Source: Chthoniobacterales bacterium
GTDB lineage: Bacteria > Verrucomicrobiota > Verrucomicrobiia > Chthoniobacterales > DASVRZ01
DNA length: 64,000 nucleotides
Assembly: GCA_039930045.1 (NCBI GenBank)
Contig: JBDSQB010000002.1
Location: 62,001 to 126,000 of the forward strand
Direction of reading: 5' to 3'
The position numbers and the translations under genes are program-made. This document shows positions 29,302 to 38,995 of this stretch, one piece after another. Numbering within the stretch: the first letter of the stretch is position 1; the number at the start of each line of letters is the position of its first letter. The notes beneath the pieces were generated by a model that searched no databases, was not told the origin of the DNA, and saw nothing but the letters and a program-made list of their open reading frames with translations.

Positions 29302-31683
29302 CTATTTCGCCTGGTCGAAAAAGACCGCGAGATTATCGCGCAGAGTCGCATCGGACTGGGCGGCGTCGATCAGGATTTGCTTGCCCTCGGCTTCGTTGCC
29401 GCAAAGCGTGGCGTAAACCCCGACGAGCCATTTTTTGTGATCCGGGTTGGAGTCGGCCGCGGACTTCTGCGCCATGTCCATCACGGAACGCGTGCTCACG
29501 TCTTTCCAAGCCACGGTGGTCTCGCCGTAGTCGGATTTAATGTAGAGATTTTCCACACTGGCCCGGGCCACTTTTCCAGGAATGACTGCGCCGCTGCGGC
29601 TGGTGATGGGCCATTCGTATTTCGTGGTTTGCAGGCCGGCGACGAGCTTGCTTTTTAACTCCGCCAGCAGTTCCATGCGCTGAAGCAGCATGTTCTTTTT
29701 GGTGGCCAGAGATTCGTTGGTGTAGGTGGCGTTCTTCACCTCGGCCAGCACCACTTCGGGAGTGAAATTGCGAATCGGCTGGAGCACTTTTCGGGAGAGC
29801 GCGTCCCACTGAGCCGTCTCGCTGGCGAGCATCTTCTGGGCGTTGCTGACGGCGGCCTCGTCCGCCTGTTTTTTGGCCATCCCGAGATCCTGGGAAAGAC
29901 TGGTTTCCCATTTTTGAAATTGCTCGGGCATCGGTCCGCTCGTGCCGAGTTTTCCACTGCCTTCCTGCACGGCCTTCAGCGCGGAAGCCTTGTCGGCGGG
30001 AGTCTTGGCTGAGGCGACTTTGGCTGCAACCGCAGTGTAAAGTTTGTAGTCGGCCAGATACTTATCCACGAGAGGTTTGTAGTCGGCGATCCACTGATAT
30101 TGGTCGTCGAGTTTGCCGTCCTTGAACTGCTGCAAGAGCGGGCCTGCGTTGGCAAAATCCCCCAGCGACCAGTCTTTCATCGCGAAAGCCAGCAACGCCA
30201 TCGCCTCGTAATTGGTGTTGTCGTAGGCGGTCGCGACCACGGATGAAATCCCGTTTTTCTCCTTCATCTGCTTGGCCGTTTCCACAAAGAACCCCGCGAG
30301 CCGGACTTCGCTGCTTTCCTGCGAGTAGGGGCCTTTCTTTTGCAAGTCGGCATAGAGACTCCGGGCGTCGTCGAGGCGGCCGTTTAGCTGGAGTGCAATC
30401 CCTTTCTGGAGCATGGCCCAGCTCAGGCGTGGCTGCGGCGAGTCGGGCGCGGTAATGAATTGATCGAACAACGTGATCGCGTCGTCCGCCTGGCCTTTCA
30501 CCAGCAACTCCAGCCCTTCCTTGTAGGCCTCGCTGTCGTTTGCCGGCGTGGGGACGATCCCCGTGGCGCTGGGCAGCGGCGCATCGGGTCCGGCGAAAAG
30601 CGTGGCGCGTTTCATCCAGATGTAAGCGCCCATGCCGATCATGAGAACGACCAGTCCGAGCGTAATCCAGGCGGTGAAACTTTTCGTCTCGTCCGATTCG
30701 ACCACGACTCGCGTCTTCGGTTTCACGCCGTTGGCCGTGCGATCCAGCAACTGCGCCTTCGCGTAGTTCAGGTGCTCGATCAGTTCCTCGTAGGATTGGT
30801 AACGCTCCAGCGGGTCCTTGTTCAACATCCGGTTGATGACGTAGGCCGTCTCATTGCTCACATTTGGCGCGAACGCCTGGAGGCTCACCGCCTGGCTCTT
30901 CAAATGCTTCAACGCCACCAGCGACGCCGACGCTGCCTCGAAGGGCGGACGCCCCGAGAGCGCGTGGAAAAGCGTGCCGCCGAGGCTGTAAATATCGCTG
31001 CGGAAATCCTCTGGCTCGTTGTTCAACTTTTCCGGTGCCACATAGTAGGGCGTGCCCCAGATTTCGCCGCGCGTCTTGGCCTCGTCTTCCATCAGGATGG
31101 CAAGGCCGAAGTCCACCACCTTGGCCGTGCGCGCATCGGAAAAAAGAATGTTACCCGGCTTCACGTCGCGATGAATCAACCCGATTTTCGCTGCCGCATT
31201 CAGCCCGTCGGCAATCTGGATGCCCACATCGAGCACCTGCATTTCCGCGACCTGGCCTTGCAGCGCCATCAGTTGATCCAGCGTGCCTTTCGCGACCAAT
31301 TCCATCGCCAGATAAAACTGCCCGTGATCCCGTCCGGCGGAAAAAACCTTCACCACATGCGGATGGCTGATCGACGCCGTGATGCGCGCCTCGGTTTCCA
31401 GTTGGGTAATGCTCGCCTCGTCGGCGCTGTATTCCCGCTTCAGGATTTTTACTGCCACCGGACGCTGCAGATTCAGGTCGATCGCCTCGAAGACCGTACC
31501 CATGCCGCCTTCACCAAGGACTCTTTGCAAAGCGAAATTATTAAACTGCGTGCGAATCCGCATCTTCGTCCCGCAGATCGGACAATGAATTTCGGAGAAC
31601 GGCTCCATCGCCGTCACGTCGATCAGGGTCGTGCAATTCGGGCACGGATCGAGAATTCTGGATTCTTCGTCTGCGGGGGACAT
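29302..31683 (-). CDS. Membrane-anchored serine/threonine protein kinase
   Basis: A 793-residue kinase. An N-terminal zinc-ribbon-like region has two Cys pairs ('CPNC', 'CPICG'). The Hanks kinase domain (about 45-310) is complete: 'LGEGGMGTVFEA', the lysine in 'VAVKIL', 'IHRDVKPGNILFSD', 'VVDFGLAIL' and 'YVAPEKL'. A single membrane segment ('ITLGLVVLMIGMGAYIWM', about 345-362) is followed by a helical, TPR-like extracytoplasmic region of about 420 residues. So it probably signals from outside to the cytoplasm. The ATG at 31683 is the first ATG; the frame extends upstream only through a TTG. It abuts the prepilin peptidase gene tail to tail with no gap. Confidence 0.93.
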   Translation of the reverse strand: MSPADEESRILDPCPNCTTLIDVTAMEPFSEIHCPICGTKMRIRTQFNNFALQRVLGEGGMGTVFEAIDLNLQRPVAVKILKREYSADEASITQLETEARITASISHPHVVKVFSAGRDHGQFYLAMELVAKGTLDQLMALQGQVAEMQVLDVGIQIADGLNAAAKIGLIHRDVKPGNILFSDARTAKVVDFGLAILMEDEAKTRGEIWGTPYYVAPEKLNNEPEDFRSDIYSLGGTLFHALSGRPPFEAASASLVALKHLKSQAVSLQAFAPNVSNETAYVINRMLNKDPLERYQSYEELIEHLNYAKAQLLDRTANGVKPKTRVVVESDETKSFTAWITLGLVVLMIGMGAYIWMKRATLFAGPDAPLPSATGIVPTPANDSEAYKEGLELLVKGQADDAITLFDQFITAPDSPQPRLSWAMLQKGIALQLNGRLDDARSLYADLQKKGPYSQESSEVRLAGFFVETAKQMKEKNGISSVVATAYDNTNYEAMALLAFAMKDWSLGDFANAGPLLQQFKDGKLDDQYQWIADYKPLVDKYLADYKLYTAVAAKVASAKTPADKASALKAVQEGSGKLGTSGPMPEQFQKWETSLSQDLGMAKKQADEAAVSNAQKMLASETAQWDALSRKVLQPIRNFTPEVVLAEVKNATYTNESLATKKNMLLQRMELLAELKSKLVAGLQTTKYEWPITSRSGAVIPGKVARASVENLYIKSDYGETTVAWKDVSTRSVMDMAQKSAADSNPDHKKWLVGVYATLCGNEAEGKQILIDAAQSDATLRDNLAVFFDQAK

Positions 31684-31789
31684 AGTGTGTGGGAGGTTAT
31701 CAGCCAGCGGTGAAATCCGCAAACTGAACTATTTACTAGCAGAAAACGCACCGTCGGCACAGCCGAGTTGCAACTTTCTGTAAAAAACC

Positions 31790-32731
31790 ATGAACGCCGC
31801 CACCATCACCCTGCACACCGTCTCCGCGACACACGCCGGGTCGCGCCTCGATGCCGTCGTCGCGCAGATCGCCCCGGAGTTTTCGCGGTCGCGAGCCAAG
31901 ACGTTGATCGAGGACGGCGCCATTCTGGTGAACGAGGAAAAGGTCAAACCCCGGCACCCCGTCGCTGCGGGCGACCGCATTCGCATCGCCGAGCCACCGG
32001 CCATTCCATCGGAAGTCGCCGCCGAGGATATCCCGCTCACGATCCTCTTTGAAGACGCCGACCTCATCGTCCTCAACAAGCCACCCGGCCTCGTCGTCCA
32101 TCCCGGCGCGGGCAACGAATCCGGCACGCTCGTCAACGCGCTCCTCCACCATTGCGACAGCCTCAGCGGCATCGGCGGCGTCGAGAGGCCGGGCATCGTC
32201 CACCGGCTCGATAAAGACACCAGCGGCTGCCTCGTTGTTGCCAAAAACGACATCGCCCACCGCGCCCTCTCGGAGCAATTTGCCCAGCGCGAAACGACAA
32301 AACGCTACCTCGCCATCGTCCATGGAATGCCCAAAAAACTCCGCGGTCTCATCGACGCCCCGATTTCCCGTCACCCGGTTGACCGAAAGAAAATGGCCGT
32401 TGTCGCGGAGGAAAAAGGCCGCGCCTCGCAGACGCTTTACGGCGTCATTTCCCCGCTACCGCCGCCGCTCGGGCGCCTCACCCTCGTTGAATGCCGTCTG
32501 CTCACCGGACGCACCCACCAGATTCGCGTCCACATGAAACACCTCGGCCATCCGCTCGCTGGCGATGCCGTTTACGGACGCGCCGGCGACGGTTTTCCGC
32601 GACAGATGTTGCATTCCTGGAAACTCGGTTTCACCCATCCGACTTCCAATCGACTCATGGAATTTTGCGCTGACCTCCCGCCGGATTTCGCTAACCTCTC
32701 CCTCGATTTCTCCAGCTATGACCCCGTTTAA
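31790..32731 (+). CDS. rluD: 23S rRNA pseudouridine synthase, RluA/RluD family
   Basis: A 313-residue enzyme with an N-terminal S4 RNA-binding domain ('GSRLDAVVAQIAPEFSRSRA', 'IEDGAILVNEEKV', about 15-75) and a RluA-type catalytic domain. The catalytic Asp is in 'GIVHRLDKDTSGCLVVAKND' (about 143). Further motifs are 'LNKPPGLVVHPGAG', 'LTGRTHQIRVHMKHLGHPLA' and 'GDAVYG'. Domain layout fits RluD, which modifies helix 69 of 23S rRNA. It is divergent from the kinase gene and overlaps the uracil-DNA glycosylase gene by 14 bases. Confidence 0.93.
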   Translation: MNAATITLHTVSATHAGSRLDAVVAQIAPEFSRSRAKTLIEDGAILVNEEKVKPRHPVAAGDRIRIAEPPAIPSEVAAEDIPLTILFEDADLIVLNKPPGLVVHPGAGNESGTLVNALLHHCDSLSGIGGVERPGIVHRLDKDTSGCLVVAKNDIAHRALSEQFAQRETTKRYLAIVHGMPKKLRGLIDAPISRHPVDRKKMAVVAEEKGRASQTLYGVISPLPPPLGRLTLVECRLLTGRTHQIRVHMKHLGHPLAGDAVYGRAGDGFPRQMLHSWKLGFTHPTSNRLMEFCADLPPDFANLSLDFSSYDPV

Positions 32732-33554
32732 CTCCGGCCTCGACCTCGTCATCGAGCAACTCACCGCGCAAAAACGCCTGCTTCATCGCGCCCCCTCCGC
32801 GGCCCCCGAGCTCCTGCAAAAACTCCTCCAGACGAAGCCCCAGCACGCGACCACCGCTCCCACCGCTCCCACCGCTCCCACCGCTCCGACCGCTCCCACC
32901 GTCCCCTCGGCAGCCAACAGTTTCCTAACCTCCGGCAGCAAACAGGAACGCATCGAAGCCCTCCGCGCCATCGCGTTGCCCTGCACGAAATGCCCCCAAC
33001 TCGTCGCCAGCCGCACCCAGGTTGTCTTCGGAGTCGGCCAACTCGACGCCGACCTCATGTTCGTCGGCGAAGCACCGGGCGAGGACGAGGATTTGCAAGG
33101 CGAACCATTCGTCGGCAAAGCCGGCCAGCTCCTCACCAAAATGATCCAGGCCATGGGCCTCCAGCGCGACGACGTTTACATCGCCAACGTCGTCAAGTGC
33201 CGTCCTAACATGCCGCCCAATACTCCCGGCAACCGCAAGCCGACTTCCATCGAAATGGCGACGTGCCTCCCGTATTTGCTCGAGCAAATCGACATTGTTA
33301 GACCGCGCGTCATCGTCGCCCTCGGCCTCACAGCCGTCGAGGGACTCATCGGCGAAACGCGACCCATGAACCAGTTGCGCGGCCAGTGGCTGCATTTGTT
33401 AGGAACCCCGCTCCTGCCCACCTATCACCCCGCGTATTTGCTTCGGAACCAGGCCACCAGCGAGAAACGCAAAGTCTGGGAAGACCTCCTCATGGTCATG
33501 GAAAAACTGGCCATCCCCATCTCCGAAAAGCAGCGAAACTTCTTCACCCGCTAG
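32718..33554 (+). CDS. Uracil-DNA glycosylase, family 4 (Fe-S type)
   Basis: A 278-residue glycosylase that removes uracil from DNA. The catalytic domain begins about residue 75: the iron-sulfur cysteines appear in 'CTKCPQL', 'VKCRPNMPPN' and 'MATCLPYL', the active-site motif is 'FVGEAPGEDEDLQGEPFVGK' and the second motif is 'LPTYHPAYLLRN'. An N-terminal extension of about 70 residues contains a Thr-Ala-Pro repeat. The ATG at 32718 overlaps the end of rluD by 14 bases, indicating coupled translation. Confidence 0.93.
   Translation: MTPFNSGLDLVIEQLTAQKRLLHRAPSAAPELLQKLLQTKPQHATTAPTAPTAPTAPTAPTVPSAANSFLTSGSKQERIEALRAIALPCTKCPQLVASRTQVVFGVGQLDADLMFVGEAPGEDEDLQGEPFVGKAGQLLTKMIQAMGLQRDDVYIANVVKCRPNMPPNTPGNRKPTSIEMATCLPYLLEQIDIVRPRVIVALGLTAVEGLIGETRPMNQLRGQWLHLLGTPLLPTYHPAYLLRNQATSEKRKVWEDLLMVMEKLAIPISEKQRNFFTR
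32853..32906 (+). repeat. 9-bp tandem repeat (six units) coding Thr-Ala-Pro
   Basis: Six head-to-tail copies of ACCGCTCCC (one with a G at the end, the last reading ACCGTCCCC) encode TAP-TAP-TAP-TAP-TAP-TVP in the linker of the uracil-DNA glycosylase. Gain or loss of a unit keeps the frame, so length variation between strains is expected. Confidence 0.9.
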
Positions 33555-33557
33555 GCA

Positions 33558-34598
33558 TTGAAACAGCGCCTCCTCTGGATCGACTTTCTGCGCGGGCTTG
33601 CTGTGCTGGGAATGATCGAGACGCACTCGGTCAATTCGTTTCTAGCTCCAGTCTATCGCACTGGCGGCTGGTTCACATTTCTCAGCTACCTCAACGGCAT
33701 CGTCGCGCCCACATTCCTTTTCATCGCCGGTTTTCTGCAAGGCGCGTCGATCCGCAAAAACTGGGACGCGCCGACGTCCTTCGCCCGGCGGTTTCGCTCC
33801 ATCGGCGTCCTTCTGCTCCTCGCCTACGCCTTGCAATTCCCCTGGAACTCGCCTTTCGACGGCGACAAAGTCTGGATCGCCCTGGGCCGGATCGACGTGC
33901 TCCATTGCATTGCGATCTCACTCGCATCACTGCTAGTACTAGCGAAACTCTGCAAGCGGCTGATCACCTTCGATGCGATGGTGGGTTTGCTAACCATCGG
34001 CCTCATCCTAGCCGCGCCATTCGTCTGGAACTCGACTGAAAATTTCCCCGCGCCCATCGCTGGCTACCTCACCGCCCATCGTGGAGCCTTGTTTCCCCTC
34101 TTCCCCTGGAGCGCCTTTCTGCTCGCAGGAGCCCTGGCCAGCCGTTTGCCCCGAATGTTCGCCGTCGGCTTTCTACTAACAACCGCGCTCGGCTGGATGC
34201 TGAAGTTCACCATGGCCGCGTGGTTTGAGTCACAGACCTATGCCACTCGCTACGACGCCTTCCTTTTTCGATTAAGCGTCGTCTTGTTAGGTTGCGCGTT
34301 GTGCTCGTGGCTGCTCACCACCGACCGCCTCCTAACCCGAGCCATCCAATGGTGCGGAGCCCGTTCGCTGCCGCTCTATGTCTTTCACCTCATCCTCCTG
34401 CATAGCGGCCTCGGCATCCTCCTGCCGCCCCTGCGCGACCTTTACCCCAAAACCCAAACGCCTACCACCGTCTTCTGGCTCTTTCTCTTAACCTTAAGCG
34501 CAACCCTCGCGCTCACCTGGCTCTGGCAATGGGTTCTAACACACACCATCCGTCTCACCCGCAAAGGCTGGCCGATGGATTATCGGACAGGCGAATAA
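33558..34598 (+). CDS. Multi-pass acyltransferase-like membrane protein (DUF1624/HGSNAT type)
   Basis: A 346-residue protein with about ten hydrophobic helices. The start 'RLLWIDFLRGLAVLGMIETH' (Arg/Asp in the first helix, His after it) and 'NGIVAPTFLFIAGFLQG' are typical of the DUF1624 / heparan-alpha-glucosaminide acetyltransferase group, which moves acyl groups onto sugars across a membrane. The C-terminal helices contain 'RSLPLYVFHLILLHSG'. The only start that keeps the first helix is a TTG at 33558, three bases after the uracil-DNA glycosylase stop. The substrate is unknown. Confidence 0.75.
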   Translation: MKQRLLWIDFLRGLAVLGMIETHSVNSFLAPVYRTGGWFTFLSYLNGIVAPTFLFIAGFLQGASIRKNWDAPTSFARRFRSIGVLLLLAYALQFPWNSPFDGDKVWIALGRIDVLHCIAISLASLLVLAKLCKRLITFDAMVGLLTIGLILAAPFVWNSTENFPAPIAGYLTAHRGALFPLFPWSAFLLAGALASRLPRMFAVGFLLTTALGWMLKFTMAAWFESQTYATRYDAFLFRLSVVLLGCALCSWLLTTDRLLTRAIQWCGARSLPLYVFHLILLHSGLGILLPPLRDLYPKTQTPTTVFWLFLLTLSATLALTWLWQWVLTHTIRLTRKGWPMDYRTGE

Positions 34599-34747
34599 AC
34601 AAGAGCAGCAGACGCGGAAGTGACGGCATAGGCCTTTTTTTGGAAAGGTGGACGCAAAAAGACCAGTGGCCAGGCGAATCGCGGCGTCTTTTTTGTTGGT
34701 GAGAGGCTTCTCACGCCGCTACTTGTTTCGCTGTGCTGGAACGTGAA

Positions 34748-36703
<1,956 letters not shown>

Positions 36704-36736
36704 GACTTGGGGGCAGCGGACCCGCTGCGATGGTTA

Positions 36737-36785
36737 GGAAACAGAGTTTCCAAGACAAGTGCGTTCCCAAACGGAGTTTGGGAAC
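36737..36785. repeat. REP-like double hairpin between recQ and sensor kinase
   Basis: Two adjacent perfect inverted repeats lie in the 136-bp gap. GGAAAC-AGA-GTTTCC (36737-36751) is followed 11 bases later by GTTCCCAAAC-GGA-GTTTGGGAAC (36763-36785). Both have three-base loops and related sequences. The arrangement resembles repetitive extragenic palindromes. Since the flanking genes converge, it could also slow transcription from either side, but there is no U-tract. Confidence 0.7.
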
Positions 36786-36839
36786 GAGGAAAATGTTCAT
36801 CGAGGCAAACGCGTGCGCTCTCGGGGGAGATTACTACTC

Positions 36840-38990
36840 CTAGCTATCCAGACAATCGCGGACGGCGCGGACTAGGACTTCGGGTTTGTAGGGTTTCTCC
36901 AGAAAGTTGATGAAGCCGTTTTGCGGGTCGGCGTGGGTGGCGAAGTTGGAACTATAGCCGCTGGAAAAGATGACTTTGAGCGCGGACTTTTCCGATTGCA
37001 GCCGCTCGGCGACGGCGTTGCCACTCATCCCGTTGGGCATGACGATGTCGGTGACTAACAAATCGATCTCGCGATGTTTCTTCGACCACACAACCAGCGC
37101 AGTCGGCCCGTCGGCGGCCTCCAGAACATCGTAACCGTAGTCGCGCAGGACGTGCGTCATGATTTCGCGCACGGCGGGCTCATCTTCGACGACGAGAATG
37201 GTCTCGCTGCCTCCGCGCAATTCCTCGCCACTGGAACCGTCGGCCTGCAAAGGGATCTCGGCGCTGGCGGGCAGGTAAATGTGGAAGGTGGAGCCCTTCT
37301 TTAATTGGCTAGCTACTTCGATCCAACCCTCGTGCTGGGCGGCGATGCCATAGACGGTGGCGAGGCCGAGGCCTGTGCCTTTGCCGACTTCCTTGGTGGT
37401 GAAAAACGGCTCGAAAATGCGGTTCATCGTTTCCGGACTCATGCCGGTGCCGGTGTCGGTAACGCTCACGCAAACGTAGGTGCCGGTGCGCGCCTGCGGA
37501 TGTTTGCTAACATGAGCGTCGTCGATGTTATTCACCTTGGTTTGAATGGTTAGTTTGCCGCCGGTGGGCATCGCGTCGCGCGCGTTCACGACAAGGTTCA
37601 TCACGATCTGCTCGACGTTGCTTTGGTCGGCCCAAACTCCGGGGAGTTTCTTCGCAAAGTTGCAGCGCAACTCGATGTGTTCGCCGATGAGGCGGCTCAA
37701 CATGCCGTCGAGATTTTTCACGACGTCGTTCAAGTTGAGCGCACGCATTTGGATGACTTGCTTGCGGCTGAAACTCAAAAGTTGTCGGGTCAATGCGGCA
37801 GCGCGCTCGGCGGCGACGGAGACGTGGTTGAGAGATTCGGCGACGCCACGGTCGAGGTTGTCGGCGGCGAGATGGATACTGGCGTGGCCCTGGATGACGG
37901 TGAGAATGTTATTGAAGTCGTGCGCAACGCCGGCCGCGAATTGCCCAACGGCCTCCAGTTTCTGCGAATGTCGAAGTTGTTTTTCGAGGCTCCGCTGCTC
38001 GCTGACATCGAGCGTGGCGATGAGCGCGACCATTTCCTCGCCCAACCGAAACGCCTCGGCGGAGATGACACATTCCCGCGTTTCTCCGGCGCGGGTGCGG
38101 AGCGGACACTCGAAATTGCGGACGGCTTTTCCCTGGCGAAGTTGCTCGATAACGAGCGTGCGCAGACCGGGGTTGGAACTGATTTTTAGTTCGTCGGGCG
38201 TGTGGTTGATGATGTCCGCACGTTCCCAGCCTGAGATGGCGAGAAAGGCGTCGTTCACGTCAATGTAAAGTTCGCTGCCGAGCGACTGGATCGCCATGGG
38301 AATGGGACTCGCCTGAAAAGCCCGCGCGAAACGTTCCTCGGACTGGCGCAATTCCTTTTCCGCCTGCGCGCGTTCGCCCATTTCCTGACGCAGTCGGGCG
38401 TTGGCCGACTGAAGTTCCTCGGTGCGGCTGGCGACGATGTGATCGAGGCTGTCGAGGTGAGTTTGCAGGCGATGGCTCAGGGTCCACTTCTGAGTCAACG
38501 TGTGGGCGAGCTGCAGCACCTCGACGTTGTCGAAAGGTTTTTTGAGAATGACGAGACTGTCGGTCTTGCCAAATTTCCGGATCATGTCGGCCCAGGAATA
38601 GTCGGAATACGCGGTGCAAATGACGATCTGCAGGTCGGGAAAAAGTTTCCAAATGCGGGTGATGGTTTCCACGCCGTCCCAGCCGGGTGGCATCCGCACG
38701 TCCACAAAGGCCATCGCATAGGGGCGGCCTTCCTTGACGGCAGCCTGGACCATTTTCAGCCCTTCCTGGCCCTGGAAAGCGGAGTCGATCTCGAATTCGG
38801 TATCCATCAATGCCTCGACTTCGACCCCGAAAAGTGCGGCGGCCTCCATGTCGAGTTCCGAGTCTTCCTGCGCCGGGTTGCCGAGAATCTTGCGGATGTC
38901 GTCGTGGATCGAGCGATTGTCGTCGATCACCAGAATGCGCTGGTTGGGCTGCGCTGGCTGAGTGGAGTGGGAATCTTTTTTGGCGCGCAT
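36840..38990 (-). CDS. Hybrid sensor kinase with receivers at both ends (REC-PAS-HK-REC)
   Basis: A 716-residue cytoplasmic signalling protein. An N-terminal receiver ('[20 protein letters not shown]', phosphorylatable Asp in '[12 protein letters not shown]', Lys in 'ILKKPF') is followed by a coiled coil. Next come a PAS domain ('[20 protein letters not shown]'), a histidine kinase with H-box '[19 protein letters not shown]', an ATPase domain ('[11 protein letters not shown]', 'VTDTGTGMS', '[14 protein letters not shown]') and a second receiver ('[20 protein letters not shown]', Asp in '[14 protein letters not shown]', 'FLEKPY'). It has no membrane segment. It starts five bases after the partner kinase stop, so the pair is coupled. 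The output is not visible in this window. A longer frame upstream is antisense. Confidence 0.93.
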   Translation of the reverse strand: MRAKKDSHSTQPAQPNQRILVIDDNRSIHDDIRKILGNPAQEDSELDMEAAALFGVEVEALMDTEFEIDSAFQGQEGLKMVQAAVKEGRPYAMAFVDVRMPPGWDGVETITRIWKLFPDLQIVICTAYSDYSWADMIRKFGKTDSLVILKKPFDNVEVLQLAHTLTQKWTLSHRLQTHLDSLDHIVASRTEELQSANARLRQEMGERAQAEKELRQSEERFARAFQASPIPMAIQSLGSELYIDVNDAFLAISGWERADIINHTPDELKISSNPGLRTLVIEQLRQGKAVRNFECPLRTRAGETRECVISAEAFRLGEEMVALIATLDVSEQRSLEKQLRHSQKLEAVGQFAAGVAHDFNNILTVIQGHASIHLAADNLDRGVAESLNHVSVAAERAAALTRQLLSFSRKQVIQMRALNLNDVVKNLDGMLSRLIGEHIELRCNFAKKLPGVWADQSNVEQIVMNLVVNARDAMPTGGKLTIQTKVNNIDDAHVSKHPQARTGTYVCVSVTDTGTGMSPETMNRIFEPFFTTKEVGKGTGLGLATVYGIAAQHEGWIEVASQLKKGSTFHIYLPASAEIPLQADGSSGEELRGGSETILVVEDEPAVREIMTHVLRDYGYDVLEAADGPTALVVWSKKHREIDLLVTDIVMPNGMSGNAVAERLQSEKSALKVIFSSGYSSNFATHADPQNGFINFLEKPYKPEVLVRAVRDCLDS

Positions 38991-38995
38991 GGAGA

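Noticed and set aside
34599-34747. Terminator between the DUF1624-like gene and recQ
   Set aside because: GACGC and GCGTCTTTTTTG could pair and end in a T-run, but the arms are only 5 bp with a long loop; not convincing.
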